A DNA stretch of 64,000 bases from Alphaproteobacteria bacterium (GCA_022841525.1 JALHRI010000003.1:1-64000); one strand, 5' to 3'; shown: positions 1-10,811, counted from the stretch's first letter. Numbers and translations are program-made. Notes: generated by a model from the letters alone, not told the origin.

Positions 1-1
1 A

Positions 2-928
2 ATGCTGGAGCTTTCGGTGTACGATAACATTCCGCACCTGCTCGCACCGGTGGTGACTGAGCCGGGCAAAGCCGTTGTTGCCCTCAAATGGGCGGTGAAA
101 GAGATGGAGAATCGTTACCGCCTGATGAGTAATTTGGGCGTCCGCAACATCGACAATTACAACAAACGCCTCGTCGAAGCGCGCGAAAAAGGCGAGCAAC
201 TCACCCGCAATGTGCAGACCGGATTTGATCCGGAAACCGGCAAGCCGATCATGGAAAAGCAAGCGCTCGATATGAACGCGCTGCCGTTTATTGTAGTGGT
301 GGTCGATGAAATGGCCGATTTAATGCTGGTTGCGGGTAAGGATATTGAAGGCTCCATCCAGCGCCTTGCCCAAATGGCGCGCGCGGCGGGTATTCACATT
401 ATTATGGCCACGCAGCGCCCATCGGTAGATGTAATTACCGGCGTGATTAAAGCCAACTTCCCCACCCGTATTTCGTTCCAGGTGACCAGTAAAATCGACA
501 GCCGTACGATTTTGGGTGAGCAGGGGGCTGAGCAATTACTGGGTCAGGGCGATATGTTGTTTATGGCCGGAGGCGGGCGAATTTCACGCGTTCACGGACC
601 GTTCATTTCCGATAAAGAAGTCGAAACCATCGTCGATTATCTGCGCACGCAGGGCAGCCCGCAATACGATGAGGCTGTCACGCGTGATGAGGAAGAAGAA
701 GCCTTGAATGGTGAGTTTTTTGAGGAAGAAGAGTCCGAAGCTGACCGCGAGAATTACAAGCAAGCAGTGGAGTTTGTGATTCGCGATCAGAAAGCTTCCA
801 CCAGCTATATTCAGCGCCGCTTAAAAATTGGCTATAACCGCGCGGCACGTATTATTGAGAAAATGGAAGCCGAGGGTATTGTCGGCCCCGCCAACCATGT
901 CGGCAAGCGCGAAGTGCTCATGCGATGA
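2..928 (+). CDS. ftsK: DNA translocase FtsK, C-terminal part (truncated by window start)
   Basis: Motor-domain motifs ([83 protein letters not shown]) and C-terminal gamma winged helix ([31 protein letters not shown]). True start lies upstream of the window. Confidence 0.97.
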   Translation: MLELSVYDNIPHLLAPVVTEPGKAVVALKWAVKEMENRYRLMSNLGVRNIDNYNKRLVEAREKGEQLTRNVQTGFDPETGKPIMEKQALDMNALPFIVVVVDEMADLMLVAGKDIEGSIQRLAQMARAAGIHIIMATQRPSVDVITGVIKANFPTRISFQVTSKIDSRTILGEQGAEQLLGQGDMLFMAGGGRISRVHGPFISDKEVETIVDYLRTQGSPQYDEAVTRDEEEEALNGEFFEEEESEADRENYKQAVEFVIRDQKASTSYIQRRLKIGYNRAARIIEKMEAEGIVGPANHVGKREVLMR

Positions 929-1024
929 TGGCTTGGCCGATTTTATTCGATAGCTATTGAAGCTGCCCCAAAAAGGACTATATTAACGCTGAATGTGCTA
1001 AGCACACTAACCACAGGAGAGAGT

Positions 1025-1762
1025 ATGAATCTGGAAAAACAATCAAGCACCCAAACCAGCGCCGTCAGCGTGGATCAGGGTCTGCGCGCGCACATGCTGC
1101 GGGTGTATAATTACATGACCAGCGCCTTGCTGCTAACCGGTCTGGTTGCTTATTTTGCTGGTACGACGCCGGAAATTTATCAGTTATTTTTGGCGCAGAA
1201 TGCGGATGGGATGATCACCGGTCTGTCTGGCCTCGGTTGGCTGGTGGCGCTGGCTCCCATAGGCATGGTGTTAGTAATGGGCGTGCGCATGAATACGGTA
1301 AGCTACAGCACGCTGAAAACCATGTTCTGGGGTTACAGCATTTTAATGGGCTTAAGCCTATTTTCAATTTTCCTCGTCTATACCGGTGCGAGTATTGCCC
1401 GCGTATTCTTCATCACGGCGGGAACGTTCGGCTTGTTAAGCTTATACGGCTATTCCACCAAGCGCGATCTGACCAGCTGGGGCACGTTCCTTAGTGTCGG
1501 CATACTGGCGGTATTTTTGGTGTCGCTGGCGAATGTGATTTTCTTCAAGTCCAGCGGGCTTGATTTACTGCTTTCGTATGTGGGCGTGTTTCTGGCTATT
1601 GGTCTGACCGCTTATGATACGCAGAAAGTCAAAGAACTTTACTACCATAGCGGTAGCGGCGAAATGGTGCAGAAGGCTAGCCTGATGGGCGCGCTTTCGC
1701 TCTATTTTGACTTTATCTATCTGTTCATCAATCTGCTGCGCATTTTGGGCGATCGCCGTTAA
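1025..1762 (+). CDS. Bax inhibitor-1/YccA family membrane protein
   Basis: Multi-TM protein with BI-1 features (GLTAYDTQKVKELY, SLYFDFIYLFINLLRILGDRR). Start moved to ATG 1025 behind AGGAGAGAG; the track start at 995 is upstream of it. Confidence 0.92.
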   Translation: MNLEKQSSTQTSAVSVDQGLRAHMLRVYNYMTSALLLTGLVAYFAGTTPEIYQLFLAQNADGMITGLSGLGWLVALAPIGMVLVMGVRMNTVSYSTLKTMFWGYSILMGLSLFSIFLVYTGASIARVFFITAGTFGLLSLYGYSTKRDLTSWGTFLSVGILAVFLVSLANVIFFKSSGLDLLLSYVGVFLAIGLTAYDTQKVKELYYHSGSGEMVQKASLMGALSLYFDFIYLFINLLRILGDRR

Positions 1763-1789
1763 TTTTTGCTTAGCATTTTAGGCATTTTC

Positions 1790-1815
1790 GGGGGGGCTTT
1801 TGCCCCCCGTTTTTG
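1790..1815 (+). terminator. Rho-independent terminator after the BI-1 gene
   Basis: GGGGGGC-TTTT-GCCCCCC stem followed by GTTTTTGTTTT. Confidence 0.85.
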
Positions 1816-1897
1816 TTTTGACGTAATGCAGAAAAAACGCTACAATTCGAATCATTACATGTAGTAATAGTCAGTTATCAGGAATGATCACCTTCGC

Positions 1898-2443
1898 ATG
1901 AATGCTTCCATTACTTCCGGTCTGAACCTGTTTTTTGCAGCAAGTTCGCCCGTTGGCAGGCAGGGGCTTAGCCAAAATCTGGTGACGAACGCCCGCGATG
2001 ATGTCGCGCGCGCACTGCGCGGCACCCCCAATAGTTCGCCGTTACAAGCCCAGCAACTCAGCGTGAAAGCTCCTGAAGGGGCAGCGCTTACCACCCAGTT
2101 TGACTATGGCACCGCGGAAGATGGTTCTACCTATATTCGCGGGATTACCATTGGTGCTGAGCCACGCGTACGCAGCACCCAGCCGCAGCTTGAAGCGCCT
2201 GCCAATAATGTGCCTGCCACCTTTGCACCGCAAGTTCAGGCAAAACCCGTTAGCCTGGGCGAGCTTGGCATGGTAAAAACGGCACTATCACCGGCCGAGC
2301 AGCTTGCAGTGTTTGCCAGCAATAATGCAGCAGGCTCTGCTGTGAATGCAGCGGTTAGCCGCGAATCAGCGGTTTCCAAGCTTTATCAGCAGCAAAGCGA
2401 CCTGATTTACACCGCCAATCCGCTGTTTGACGCCGCCGCGTAG
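1898..2443 (+). CDS. hypothetical protein (181 aa)
   Basis: Intact ORF in an intergenic slot; low-complexity Ala/Gln-rich; no family recognised. Confidence 0.65.
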   Translation: MNASITSGLNLFFAASSPVGRQGLSQNLVTNARDDVARALRGTPNSSPLQAQQLSVKAPEGAALTTQFDYGTAEDGSTYIRGITIGAEPRVRSTQPQLEAPANNVPATFAPQVQAKPVSLGELGMVKTALSPAEQLAVFASNNAAGSAVNAAVSRESAVSKLYQQQSDLIYTANPLFDAAA

Positions 2444-2472
2444 AGCCTATTTTAGCGGCTTTTTCCTCTGTT

Positions 2473-2491
2473 TCGTCATTAAACTGTCATA
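2473..2491 (+). promoter_or_regulatory. Pho-box-like direct repeat upstream of the HD-domain gene
   Basis: TCGTCATTAAACTGTCATA: two TCAT-type half sites 11 bp apart, close to the PhoB consensus CTGTCATAWAWCTGTCAYA, about 40 bp before the ATG at 2531. Confidence 0.45.
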
Positions 2492-2530
2492 AGTTTATTT
2501 TATGACTCTCTCGTTAAACCAGAGCGTGTC

Positions 2531-4174
2531 ATGGATTCGGGCTTCAAGAAGAGTAAGTTTGATGGCTGCATAGTGCCGGATCATCCGATGTATGCAGAGG
2601 AATTGTCGCGCGAGGAATTTGGTGCATTGGCCGATGACCCGATTGTTAAGGCTGCTTATGACATCGCGTGTGAAGTGCATACCAAGCCACGCAATAAAAA
2701 ACGGAGCATAGAGAAGCCATTCGCCTATATTACGCACCCAATGATGGTGTGTAAGTATTTGTATATTATTAAGAAATCATTGCCGGAACGATATGCGCAT
2801 CGCCAAGATTTGACGAGTGTCAGTTTTCTGTCGGTCGCCTTGCTGCACGATGTGCTAGAAGAAGATGGTACGGCTTATCATCAAAAGCCCCAACAACTCG
2901 AACAAGCGTTATTAGACCGTGTAATCTGGCATATTGTCCGCCAGGAGCTTGCCGATGAAAAAAAGTGCGTGGCAGACGAGATAACGGAAGAAAATATCCG
3001 TAATCGCATGAAGCGGTATGACGAAAGAAAAAAAGCCAACCTTCAGCGAGCAATTGCAGCGATAGTGAAAGACTGTCATGCGCTTTGTAATCCTGAAGCG
3101 ATGGAAGATAAGCGAGAATATCAGGTAGATCATATGTATGAGCTGACGCCGCAGCAGAAGCTCATCAAAATGCTCGATCAAATGGCGAGTGTTACCGAAG
3201 ATTTACTGTTTGAAAGCCAGCGTCCTCCCCAAAAAATTGCTGAATTTATATTCAAGGCGCTGGATGTGGTTAAAGCTGGAGGGTCCTCAGGGAGTGATGA
3301 GCATAAACTGGCAGAAGAAATGTTTTTACAGTTATTTCAGAAATTTCATGACATGCGCGGCATATATTTGAATGGCGGATACAATCAAGAGGCGTTGAAT
3401 ACACAATTTGATCAGAACAAAGAAGCGATACGATTTTACACTGAAGACTCTCAACATCTCAGCCCCTTGCTGTTTGAAGTGCTTAAATCGCGTAACGCGC
3501 ATTTGAAAGAAAAATCAGCGATTTATGATGGGCATGTTGCGCATGTCAGTGCTAGCGGGAATGTGTCTGCGGTGCCTGAATTAATGGAAGTGAATCATGC
3601 GGCATTTAGTCCAGCAAAACCCAGGCGTTCACGAAATGAAGGTGAATATGGTGGCATACTTGCGTTGCCTGATTACGGCGTGGTGAATGTGAAGATAAAA
3701 AACCATAACGGTGAACCATGTGTCGTGGGATATAGCATGCGTATTGCTGATTATCTTTCTTATCTTCCGCCGGATGCATCGCATGGCGCTATTCGGCGAT
3801 TAGCCAGAAAATCCGCTACCTATCTGATGGGGGCATTGGAATTGGAGCGTGAAGGCAGACAGCTGCATGTGGGGCGATCACGGTCTCATGAAGGGGATAT
3901 GGTACGCGATTATTGGTTGGCAGAACCTGTCTCTATTAAAGCATTCATTAGAGCAACACATCACGCCAGTGCGTGGTTAAAAAGTGATATTGAGCAAGTG
4001 TTGAAGGCCGCAAGCCATGAAGGAGAAAAACCATTGAGCGACGCTGAGACGAAGCCGTTTCATGATGCTAAAAAGAAGATCAACCCTTTGCTTTCTGCGG
4101 TGATGTGTCTTGAATTGCGCAAAGCAGATCGAAAAGCTGGATACAAAGACCAGGGTCTCGTTGCCAAGCTTTAA
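2531..4174 (+). CDS. HD-domain protein, divergent RelA/SpoT-like hydrolase (547 aa)
   Basis: Contains ITHPMMV, VALLHDVLEEDGTAYH, VKDCHAL and KMLDQMASVTEDLLFE, resembling the HD signature of SpoT-type hydrolases; no recognisable synthetase, TGS or ACT domain. Confidence 0.6.
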   Translation: MDSGFKKSKFDGCIVPDHPMYAEELSREEFGALADDPIVKAAYDIACEVHTKPRNKKRSIEKPFAYITHPMMVCKYLYIIKKSLPERYAHRQDLTSVSFLSVALLHDVLEEDGTAYHQKPQQLEQALLDRVIWHIVRQELADEKKCVADEITEENIRNRMKRYDERKKANLQRAIAAIVKDCHALCNPEAMEDKREYQVDHMYELTPQQKLIKMLDQMASVTEDLLFESQRPPQKIAEFIFKALDVVKAGGSSGSDEHKLAEEMFLQLFQKFHDMRGIYLNGGYNQEALNTQFDQNKEAIRFYTEDSQHLSPLLFEVLKSRNAHLKEKSAIYDGHVAHVSASGNVSAVPELMEVNHAAFSPAKPRRSRNEGEYGGILALPDYGVVNVKIKNHNGEPCVVGYSMRIADYLSYLPPDASHGAIRRLARKSATYLMGALELEREGRQLHVGRSRSHEGDMVRDYWLAEPVSIKAFIRATHHASAWLKSDIEQVLKAASHEGEKPLSDAETKPFHDAKKKINPLLSAVMCLELRKADRKAGYKDQGLVAKL

Positions 4175-4222
4175 ATGCCTGTTCTTTCTTGCGGCTAACA
4201 CAAAAAGCCCTATAACCTCTCC

Positions 4223-4996
4223 ATGCATTCTTCCATCAACATAATTGGCGTGGTGACGCTGTATAAGCGCGAGACGTGGCGTTTCCTGAAAGTCTGGAAC
4301 CAGACCATCATTGCACCGATGGTGACCACGCTGATATTTCTGGCGATCTTGTCGCTAGCGCTCGGCGGTCATGCGCGCACCATTGATGGCTTGCCGTTTG
4401 AAGTCTTCATCGCCCCCGGGCTGATCATGATGGCGGTGGTACAAAACGCGTTTGCGAATACATCCTCCTCGCTGATGCTGCAGAAAATTCAGGGCGTGAT
4501 TGTCGATCTTCTTATGCCACCACTTTCCGGCGCGGAAATTACCTTCAGCATGGTGATGGGTGGCATCACGCGCGGAGTGTTGGTGGGGCTGGTAGTCGCT
4601 GTAGCGATGCGGGTATTTGTGCCTTTTGGCGTGCATGATCCACTGCTGGCAATAATATTTGTGCTGCTTTCCAGCGCGATGCTTGCAACACTGGGCATTT
4701 TAGCGGGTATTGTGTCGCAAACCTTTGATCATATTTCCGCGCTGACGAATTATATTATCACGCCACTATCCTTCTTATCGGGCACATTTTATTCGATTCA
4801 TCAGCTGCCGAAAATTTGGCAGCATATCAGTCATGCGAATCCGTTTTTTTACATGATTGATGGCTTTCGCTATGCGATCACAGGCTACAGCGATTCGGAT
4901 ACTACCACCGGCCTTACGGTGCTTATTCTCACCACATTGGTGCTGCTGGTGCTCTGTCAATATCTGCTCGCTAAAGGCTGGCGACTGAAAAGCTAG
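4223..4996 (+). CDS. ABC-2 type transporter permease
   Basis: TM profile plus ABC-2 motifs (WNQTIIAPMVTTLIFLAIL, TPLSFLSGTFYSIHQLPKIWQHISHANPFFYMIDGFRYAITG). Confidence 0.88.
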   Translation: MHSSINIIGVVTLYKRETWRFLKVWNQTIIAPMVTTLIFLAILSLALGGHARTIDGLPFEVFIAPGLIMMAVVQNAFANTSSSLMLQKIQGVIVDLLMPPLSGAEITFSMVMGGITRGVLVGLVVAVAMRVFVPFGVHDPLLAIIFVLLSSAMLATLGILAGIVSQTFDHISALTNYIITPLSFLSGTFYSIHQLPKIWQHISHANPFFYMIDGFRYAITGYSDSDTTTGLTVLILTTLVLLVLCQYLLAKGWRLKS

Positions 4997-6165
4997 TGAC
5001 ACCTTACCTTCCAGTTTATCGCCGCTTTCCCATCCGCATCGTACGTGGTGAGGGGGCGTATTTGATCGCCGAAAGCGGCCAGCGCATTCTCGATTTTGCT
5101 GCAGGAATTGCGGTCAATAGTTTTGGTCATGGTCATCCGAAACTTGTTGCGGCACTTCAGTCGCAGGCGGGAGATTTATGGCATTGCTCCAATCAATATC
5201 TCACCCCGCAACTGGAGAAATTTTCGCAGGAATTGGTGAATGCAACCTTTGCAGATTCAGTGTTTTTCTGCTCCTCCGGCACCGAAGCGGTGGAGGCGGG
5301 CATCAAGTTCATGCGCCGCTATCATTATGAAAACGGTGAACCGTACCGTCAGCGGATCATCACGTTTGAAGGCGGGTTTCATGGCCGCACCTACGGCGGT
5401 ATTGCCGCCGGTGGCAACGACTACGCCCGCGCCGGATTCGGCCCCATGCTGCTGGGTTTCGACTGCGTAGCATTTGCCGATTTGGATGCAGTAAAACGCA
5501 CCATCAGCAAAAACACGGCCGGTATTTTGCTGGAGCCAATTCAAGGCGAAGGCGGCGTACGGCCATTCCCTCATGATTTTCTGCGCGAGATTCGCGCGCT
5601 GTGTGACGCGGAAAATATCCTGCTGATGTGCGATGAGGTGCAGTGCGGCTATGGCCGCCCGGGTTCGCTCTTTGCGTTTGAACATGCCCGCATCACACCG
5701 GATATCGCCACAGCTGCCAAGGGCATTGGCGGTGGTTTTCCCCTGGGTGCTACGCTTGTCACAAAGCGCATTGCTGAGAAACTTCCCGCGGGCTGTCACG
5801 GCTCGACCTACGGCTCGAATCCACTCGCGATGGTGGTGGGATCAGCGGTATTATCGCTGATGCAGGAAGATGGTTTTTATGACCACGTGTGCGCAAGGGG
5901 TGAACAGCTGAAGAATGGTTTGCTTGTCTTACAGAAAAAACATTCTGACCAAATTGCTGAAGTACGTGGTGTGGGCTTAATGGTCGGGCTGCTTCCACAC
6001 GCGGATGGCCGCGCTATGGCCGAAAAATTACTTCACGCAGGCCTTGCTACCGCACCATCGGTTAGTAACGTCATCCGTTTCGTACCCCCGCTGAATATCA
6101 GCGAAGCCGAGGTGGATGAGGCGTTGAGTGCGGTGACAAATGTTTTAAGTCAGGAGAAAATGTGA
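4996..6165 (+). CDS. argD: acetylornithine/succinyldiaminopimelate aminotransferase
   Basis: Class III aminotransferase motifs (FCSSGTEAVEAGIKFMRRYH, FEGGFHGRTYGGIAAGG, LLMCDEVQCGYGRPGSLFAFEH, AAKGIGGGFPLGA). GTG start overlapping the previous stop; followed by argF. Confidence 0.95.
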   Translation: MTPYLPVYRRFPIRIVRGEGAYLIAESGQRILDFAAGIAVNSFGHGHPKLVAALQSQAGDLWHCSNQYLTPQLEKFSQELVNATFADSVFFCSSGTEAVEAGIKFMRRYHYENGEPYRQRIITFEGGFHGRTYGGIAAGGNDYARAGFGPMLLGFDCVAFADLDAVKRTISKNTAGILLEPIQGEGGVRPFPHDFLREIRALCDAENILLMCDEVQCGYGRPGSLFAFEHARITPDIATAAKGIGGGFPLGATLVTKRIAEKLPAGCHGSTYGSNPLAMVVGSAVLSLMQEDGFYDHVCARGEQLKNGLLVLQKKHSDQIAEVRGVGLMVGLLPHADGRAMAEKLLHAGLATAPSVSNVIRFVPPLNISEAEVDEALSAVTNVLSQEKM

Positions 6166-7070
6166 TGCCTCATTTCCTAGACCTACGCGATATAAGTGGC
6201 GAGACGATTCACGCGTTACTCGCCGAAGCGGCGCGGCAGAAAACCAAGCGTAGCACGACGCGTGATCACTGCCTGGATGGTAGGACGCTGGCGCTGATTT
6301 TCGAGAAAAACTCCACCCGCACGCGCGTGTCGTTTGAAGTCGCGATGCGCGAGCTGGGCGGCCATGTGATCATGCTGCGTAAGGATGATTTGCAGCTGGG
6401 GCGCGGTGAGACTGTGGCCGATACGGCGCGCGTACTCTCGCGCTATGTGCACGCGCTCATGCTGCGCGCATATCATCACCACACACTGATGGAGCTTGCG
6501 AAATACGCGGATGTACCGGTCATTAACGGCCTGACTGATCTATTACACCCCTGCCAAATCATGGCGGATATTCTCACGATACAGGAGCGACTCGGCAGTA
6601 TTGAAAACAAAAAAATCGCCTGGGTGGGTGATGGTAATAATGTGGCAAACACCTGGATTACGGCCGCGATGCGACTGAACTTCTCCCTTACACTCGCCTG
6701 CCCTGAAGGCTACGTACCCGACAGCGATATTCTGAAACAAGCGGTGAGCGCTGGTGCGCATGTCAGTGTAACGCACGATACACACGTGGCGGTGCAAGGT
6801 GCGGATGTGGTGACCACCGACGCATGGGTATCGATGGGCGATGATGATACGTTGTCGCGCCGTCAGGCGTTTGAGGCATTTCGGGTAGACGATGTCCTGA
6901 TGAAACTCGCCGCGCCGCACGCGATTTTTCTGCATTGCCTGCCCGCGCACCGCGGCGAGGAAGTCACCAGCAGTGTTCTCGACGGCACTCAAAGCGCGGT
7001 GTGGGATGAAGCCGAAAATCGACTGCACGTGCAAAAAGCCGTGCTCAAATGGTGCCTGGGCGTGCTTTAA
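6165..7070 (+). CDS. argF: ornithine carbamoyltransferase
   Basis: [64 protein letters not shown] 6165 overlaps the argD stop. Confidence 0.97.
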   Translation: MPHFLDLRDISGETIHALLAEAARQKTKRSTTRDHCLDGRTLALIFEKNSTRTRVSFEVAMRELGGHVIMLRKDDLQLGRGETVADTARVLSRYVHALMLRAYHHHTLMELAKYADVPVINGLTDLLHPCQIMADILTIQERLGSIENKKIAWVGDGNNVANTWITAAMRLNFSLTLACPEGYVPDSDILKQAVSAGAHVSVTHDTHVAVQGADVVTTDAWVSMGDDDTLSRRQAFEAFRVDDVLMKLAAPHAIFLHCLPAHRGEEVTSSVLDGTQSAVWDEAENRLHVQKAVLKWCLGVL

Positions 7071-8317
7071 GCGTAAGCGCGGCTAGTATCTGCCCGCGAC
7101 AGCGGAATATTTAGCTCAGAGAATACCTGCAGCAGCGCATCGCGCAGACTAAGCATCATCTCTTCAGAATGCAGCGGCGTGGGCGTAAAACGAAGCCGCT
7201 CAGAGCCTTTGCGCACGGTGGGGTAGTTGATGGGCTGAACGTAAATCTGATGCTCTTCCAGCAGCATATCGGATGCTTTTTTGCACAGTGATGCATCGTT
7301 GACCATCACGGGAACAATATGCGTTGGTGTCTGCATAATAGGAATGCCTGCATCACTTAAGATCGTTTTAAGCGTTGCGGCGTTTTGCTGATGCGCTTCG
7401 CGCTCATGGCTGGAACGCATTAAGTAACGAATACTGGCCTCAGCGCCGGCAGCGATGGCAGGCGGCAGGGCGGTGGTAAAAATAAAGCCCGGCGCGCAGG
7501 AACGAATCGTATCAATGATCGACGCGCGCGAGGCAACATAGCCACCAATGACACCATAAGCCTTGGCAAGCGTGCCCTGAATAATATCGACTTCATCTTC
7601 CAGCCCATCGCGGCGGGCGATGCCTGCACCGTTATCGCCGTACATGCCTACTGCATGCACCTCGTCAAGATAGGTGAGGGCGTGATATTGCCGCGCCAGT
7701 GCGCAGATTTCTCTAATTGGGCCAATATCACCGTCCATCGAATAGACCGATTCAAACGCGATGATTTTGGGGCGCTTAGCATCCACACTGGCGAGTAGTT
7801 TTGCCAGATGATCAACATCGTTATGGCGGAATACTTTTTTCTCGGCACCCGAATGGCGAATGCCATGAATCATCGAGGCGTGGTTTTGCGCATCCGAGAA
7901 AATTACGCAGTCATCGAGGACGGATCCAATAGTTGAAAGCGCAGCCTCGTTAGCAACATAGCCTGAGGTAAATACCAACGCAGCGTCTTTACCGTGCAGC
8001 TCGGCGATCGTTTTTTCAAGCTCCACCATGCGGCTGTGATTACCAGAGATATTGCGCGTTCCGCCAGCGCCAGCGCCCATTTCCGCAAGGGCTTGCTGCA
8101 TGGCGCTTAGCACCACTTCATGCTGCCCCATGCCGAGATAATCATTGGCGCACCATACCGTGACTTTCTTACCCGTTCGGCGCGATAGAGCATTGGGAAA
8201 TGCGCCGGCAATGCGCTCAAGATCGGTGAACACACGGTAGCGGCCTTCACTACGAATACTCTCAAGCGTGGCCTCAAACGCGTGGTCATACGCGTGGGGA
8301 GATGCGTTAAAGCTCAT
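7067..8317 (-). CDS. hemA: 5-aminolevulinate synthase
   Basis: Alpha-oxoamine synthase fold with ALAS-like sequence ([66 protein letters not shown]). Confidence 0.95.
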   Translation of the reverse strand: MSFNASPHAYDHAFEATLESIRSEGRYRVFTDLERIAGAFPNALSRRTGKKVTVWCANDYLGMGQHEVVLSAMQQALAEMGAGAGGTRNISGNHSRMVELEKTIAELHGKDAALVFTSGYVANEAALSTIGSVLDDCVIFSDAQNHASMIHGIRHSGAEKKVFRHNDVDHLAKLLASVDAKRPKIIAFESVYSMDGDIGPIREICALARQYHALTYLDEVHAVGMYGDNGAGIARRDGLEDEVDIIQGTLAKAYGVIGGYVASRASIIDTIRSCAPGFIFTTALPPAIAAGAEASIRYLMRSSHEREAHQQNAATLKTILSDAGIPIMQTPTHIVPVMVNDASLCKKASDMLLEEHQIYVQPINYPTVRKGSERLRFTPTPLHSEEMMLSLRDALLQVFSELNIPLSRADTSRAYA

Positions 8318-8411
8318 AACTGTGTCTTTTTATTGTTAGTGTTACTATGAATGTACAGCAAGCTGCGCGGCTCACAAGCAGATTTATTGTAATTCGTAGG
8401 ATTGACGCGAT

Positions 8412-9443
8412 TTAGTGCGCGCGCGAAGTGATCGCACCACTGGCGTAAAACACACGAAGAATGCAGGCGAGTAGCACCAGCGCCAACAGCTGATGCGCGC
8501 TTGCCAGCCAGATATTGACGTGCGAAAGCAGCGTTAACACGCCAAGTGTAAACTGGCATAATACCACAATCAGCAGGCCATACGCCCATGCTCGCCCCTC
8601 TGGATGACGGGTAAAGATGTACCAAGCCGCAAGTAGCACTACCTTGACTAGGATCAAGGCCATGAGTCGGTGTTGAAATTGTACCGTGGCGATATTTTCC
8701 AGATGGTTTAGCCACCACGGGCTTAAAAGATGTAAACCAGAGGGAATCCAGCGCCCATCCATCAGTGGGAAGCTGTTGTAGCTAAGGCCAGCATCCAATC
8801 CGGCGACAATGGCGCCCATGATCAGCTGAATCGCAAAGAGCAGCAGGCATAACTTAATCAGGCGGCGCAGATTGGGTCTTGGCTTATCCAGCACTGCGGC
8901 GCCTGAATGCTGCAAATAGGTGTAAACCAACAATCCAAACACACTGAAGGCCAGCGTTAAATGCATGGCCAGTTTTATCGGGCTGACGCGAGGTTGATGT
9001 TCAAGGCCGCTGGCAACCATCACCCAGCCGACAGTGCCCTGAAGCCCCACCAGCACGGTGATGAACAACATACGACGCAGCAGAGCAGGTGGCGCAAGCC
9101 TACGCATCCAAAACACAATCAGCGGCAGTAAAAAAACGAGGCCGGTGATGCGCCCCATCAGGCGGTGCAGATATTCCAGCCAGTAAATTTTCTTAAAGTC
9201 AGCAAGCGTGAAATGTGCATTCTTTTTGGTAAATTCAGGGCTGGTTTGGTAGTCGCTAAATTCTTTTTCCCACGCACTATCAGACAGTGGGGGAAGGGTG
9301 CCGCTGATTAATTTCCACTCCACAATCGATAGGCCGGATTCCGTTAGCCGTGTGACGCCGCCAATAAACACCATCATCACCACGCACGCCATGCAGGCGA
9401 TCAGCCAGTAGCGGTGCGTTGATGTCATCGTTGGTGGTTGCAT
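8412..9443 (-). CDS. ctaA: heme A synthase (COX15/CtaA family)
   Basis: GGVTRLTESGLSIVEWKLISGTLPPLSDSAWEKEFSDYQTSPEF, YWLEYLHRLMGRITG, FNSFPLMDGRWIP-like segment (YNSFPLMDGRWIP), FQHRLMA. Confidence 0.96.
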   Translation of the reverse strand: MQPPTMTSTHRYWLIACMACVVMMVFIGGVTRLTESGLSIVEWKLISGTLPPLSDSAWEKEFSDYQTSPEFTKKNAHFTLADFKKIYWLEYLHRLMGRITGLVFLLPLIVFWMRRLAPPALLRRMLFITVLVGLQGTVGWVMVASGLEHQPRVSPIKLAMHLTLAFSVFGLLVYTYLQHSGAAVLDKPRPNLRRLIKLCLLLFAIQLIMGAIVAGLDAGLSYNSFPLMDGRWIPSGLHLLSPWWLNHLENIATVQFQHRLMALILVKVVLLAAWYIFTRHPEGRAWAYGLLIVVLCQFTLGVLTLLSHVNIWLASAHQLLALVLLACILRVFYASGAITSRAH

Positions 9444-9506
9444 GATTTTGGGCTAAATCAAACGCACTTGCTGCGCAACTAAAACTATGGTTAGCCAGGC
9501 GGGCAA

Positions 9507-10811
9507 ATGGGGGCACACATGCGCGCGGTAAAACATTGGCTATCTCTAGGCGTGATTGCGCTAGCAGTTGCAGGATTCTTCTCCATCGTGCTGGTGATTG
9601 GCCGCACACCGGCGCTACAGGAAATGCGCTGGGCGAAGGATCTGTTTTCTGTGGCACTGGTGGTTCATGTCGATCTGTCGGTGTGGGTTTGGTTTTGTTC
9701 CATGATCGCAGCGATGCTCAGCCTAAACATGCACACCCGCGCACAGCGCATACCGGCGCTTGAGCGCGCCGCAGTAATTACCGCTGCCATTGGCACCGCC
9801 TGCCTGGCACTTTCCCCGCTGGAAGGCGAGTGGCAGGTTATTAAAAGTAACTACATCCCGGTGCTAAATAATGCCTTATTCTTTTTGGGTCTTAGCCTGA
9901 TTGCAAGCGGTGTCGCGCTGATGGCGTTCGAGACGCTGTGGCAGCGTTCAAGCTGGAAAAGGCCTGAAGGTGCGCTGGCGGTGATTTTACTGCTATCCTT
10001 AAGCCTGTTCATTCATAGCGGCATGGCCTTAAGCGCTGGCTACGCCCCGGAGGAGCGGTTCGAATACCTCTTCTGGGCGGGTGGGCACACCATGCAGCAC
10101 GCGTTCAGTCTAGCGATGATTATCGCGTGGGCGGCGCTATTTCAGCGAACCTATCAGCAAGACATTTTCAGCACCCGGCTGGTAGCAGCCTTCATGGCGC
10201 TTTCTATCTATGCTGCGATTCAGCCTTTGCCAGAAGCGCTGAGTTACCGGGTGGATGACGGCGCATTTCAGCTATCCTTCACCACGGCGATGATTCGCTT
10301 AGGCGGCATTGCCCCAGCCATCGCGCTGGCGGTGGTGATGTGGCGCATGTGGCGCATACCAAAGCCCGCCAGATTGCGTGACGCGTATTTCACATCGCTG
10401 GTGATGTCGATGCTGTTATTCGTCGCAGGCGGTGTTTTGGGGTTAATGATCACGGGTCAGAACGTCACTATTCCTGCGCATTATCACGGCTCTATCGTCG
10501 CAGTTACCATTGCGCTGATGGGCTATGGGTATAGTTTGCTGCCGCAGCTTGGCCTCACCTCCGTGCAGTACCGAAAAGCAGCGGTGCTGCAGCCTGTTTT
10601 CTATGCACTCGGCCAGCTGATGCATATTGGCGGGTTGGCCTATAGCGGTGGCTACGGGGTACTTCGTAAAAGCGCAGAATCTACGGCAAGTTTGGCGCCG
10701 GAGGTGAAAATCGCGTTAGCAGTTATGGGCACTGGCGGGCTACTTGCGATTATTGGCGGCCTTATGTTCGTATGGGTGATGGCGACGGCGTTTTACAAAG
10801 CGCGCCGATAA
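9507..10811 (+). CDS. polytopic membrane protein, heme-copper oxidase subunit I-like
   Basis: About 12 hydrophobic segments; His placements resembling HCO subunit I: VVHVDLSVWVW, FWAGGHTMQHAFSL, NVTIPAHYHGSIVAVTIALMGYGY. Start codon 9507 or 9519. Confidence 0.65.
   Translation: MGAHMRAVKHWLSLGVIALAVAGFFSIVLVIGRTPALQEMRWAKDLFSVALVVHVDLSVWVWFCSMIAAMLSLNMHTRAQRIPALERAAVITAAIGTACLALSPLEGEWQVIKSNYIPVLNNALFFLGLSLIASGVALMAFETLWQRSSWKRPEGALAVILLLSLSLFIHSGMALSAGYAPEERFEYLFWAGGHTMQHAFSLAMIIAWAALFQRTYQQDIFSTRLVAAFMALSIYAAIQPLPEALSYRVDDGAFQLSFTTAMIRLGGIAPAIALAVVMWRMWRIPKPARLRDAYFTSLVMSMLLFVAGGVLGLMITGQNVTIPAHYHGSIVAVTIALMGYGYSLLPQLGLTSVQYRKAAVLQPVFYALGQLMHIGGLAYSGGYGVLRKSAESTASLAPEVKIALAVMGTGGLLAIIGGLMFVWVMATAFYKARR

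Noticed and set aside
157-535. Antisense ORFs inside ftsK (and the many other antisense or alternate-frame ORFs listed in the track throughout the window)
   Set aside because: They lie opposite or within strongly recognised genes, have no domain motifs, and are expected by-products of high-GC coding sequence.
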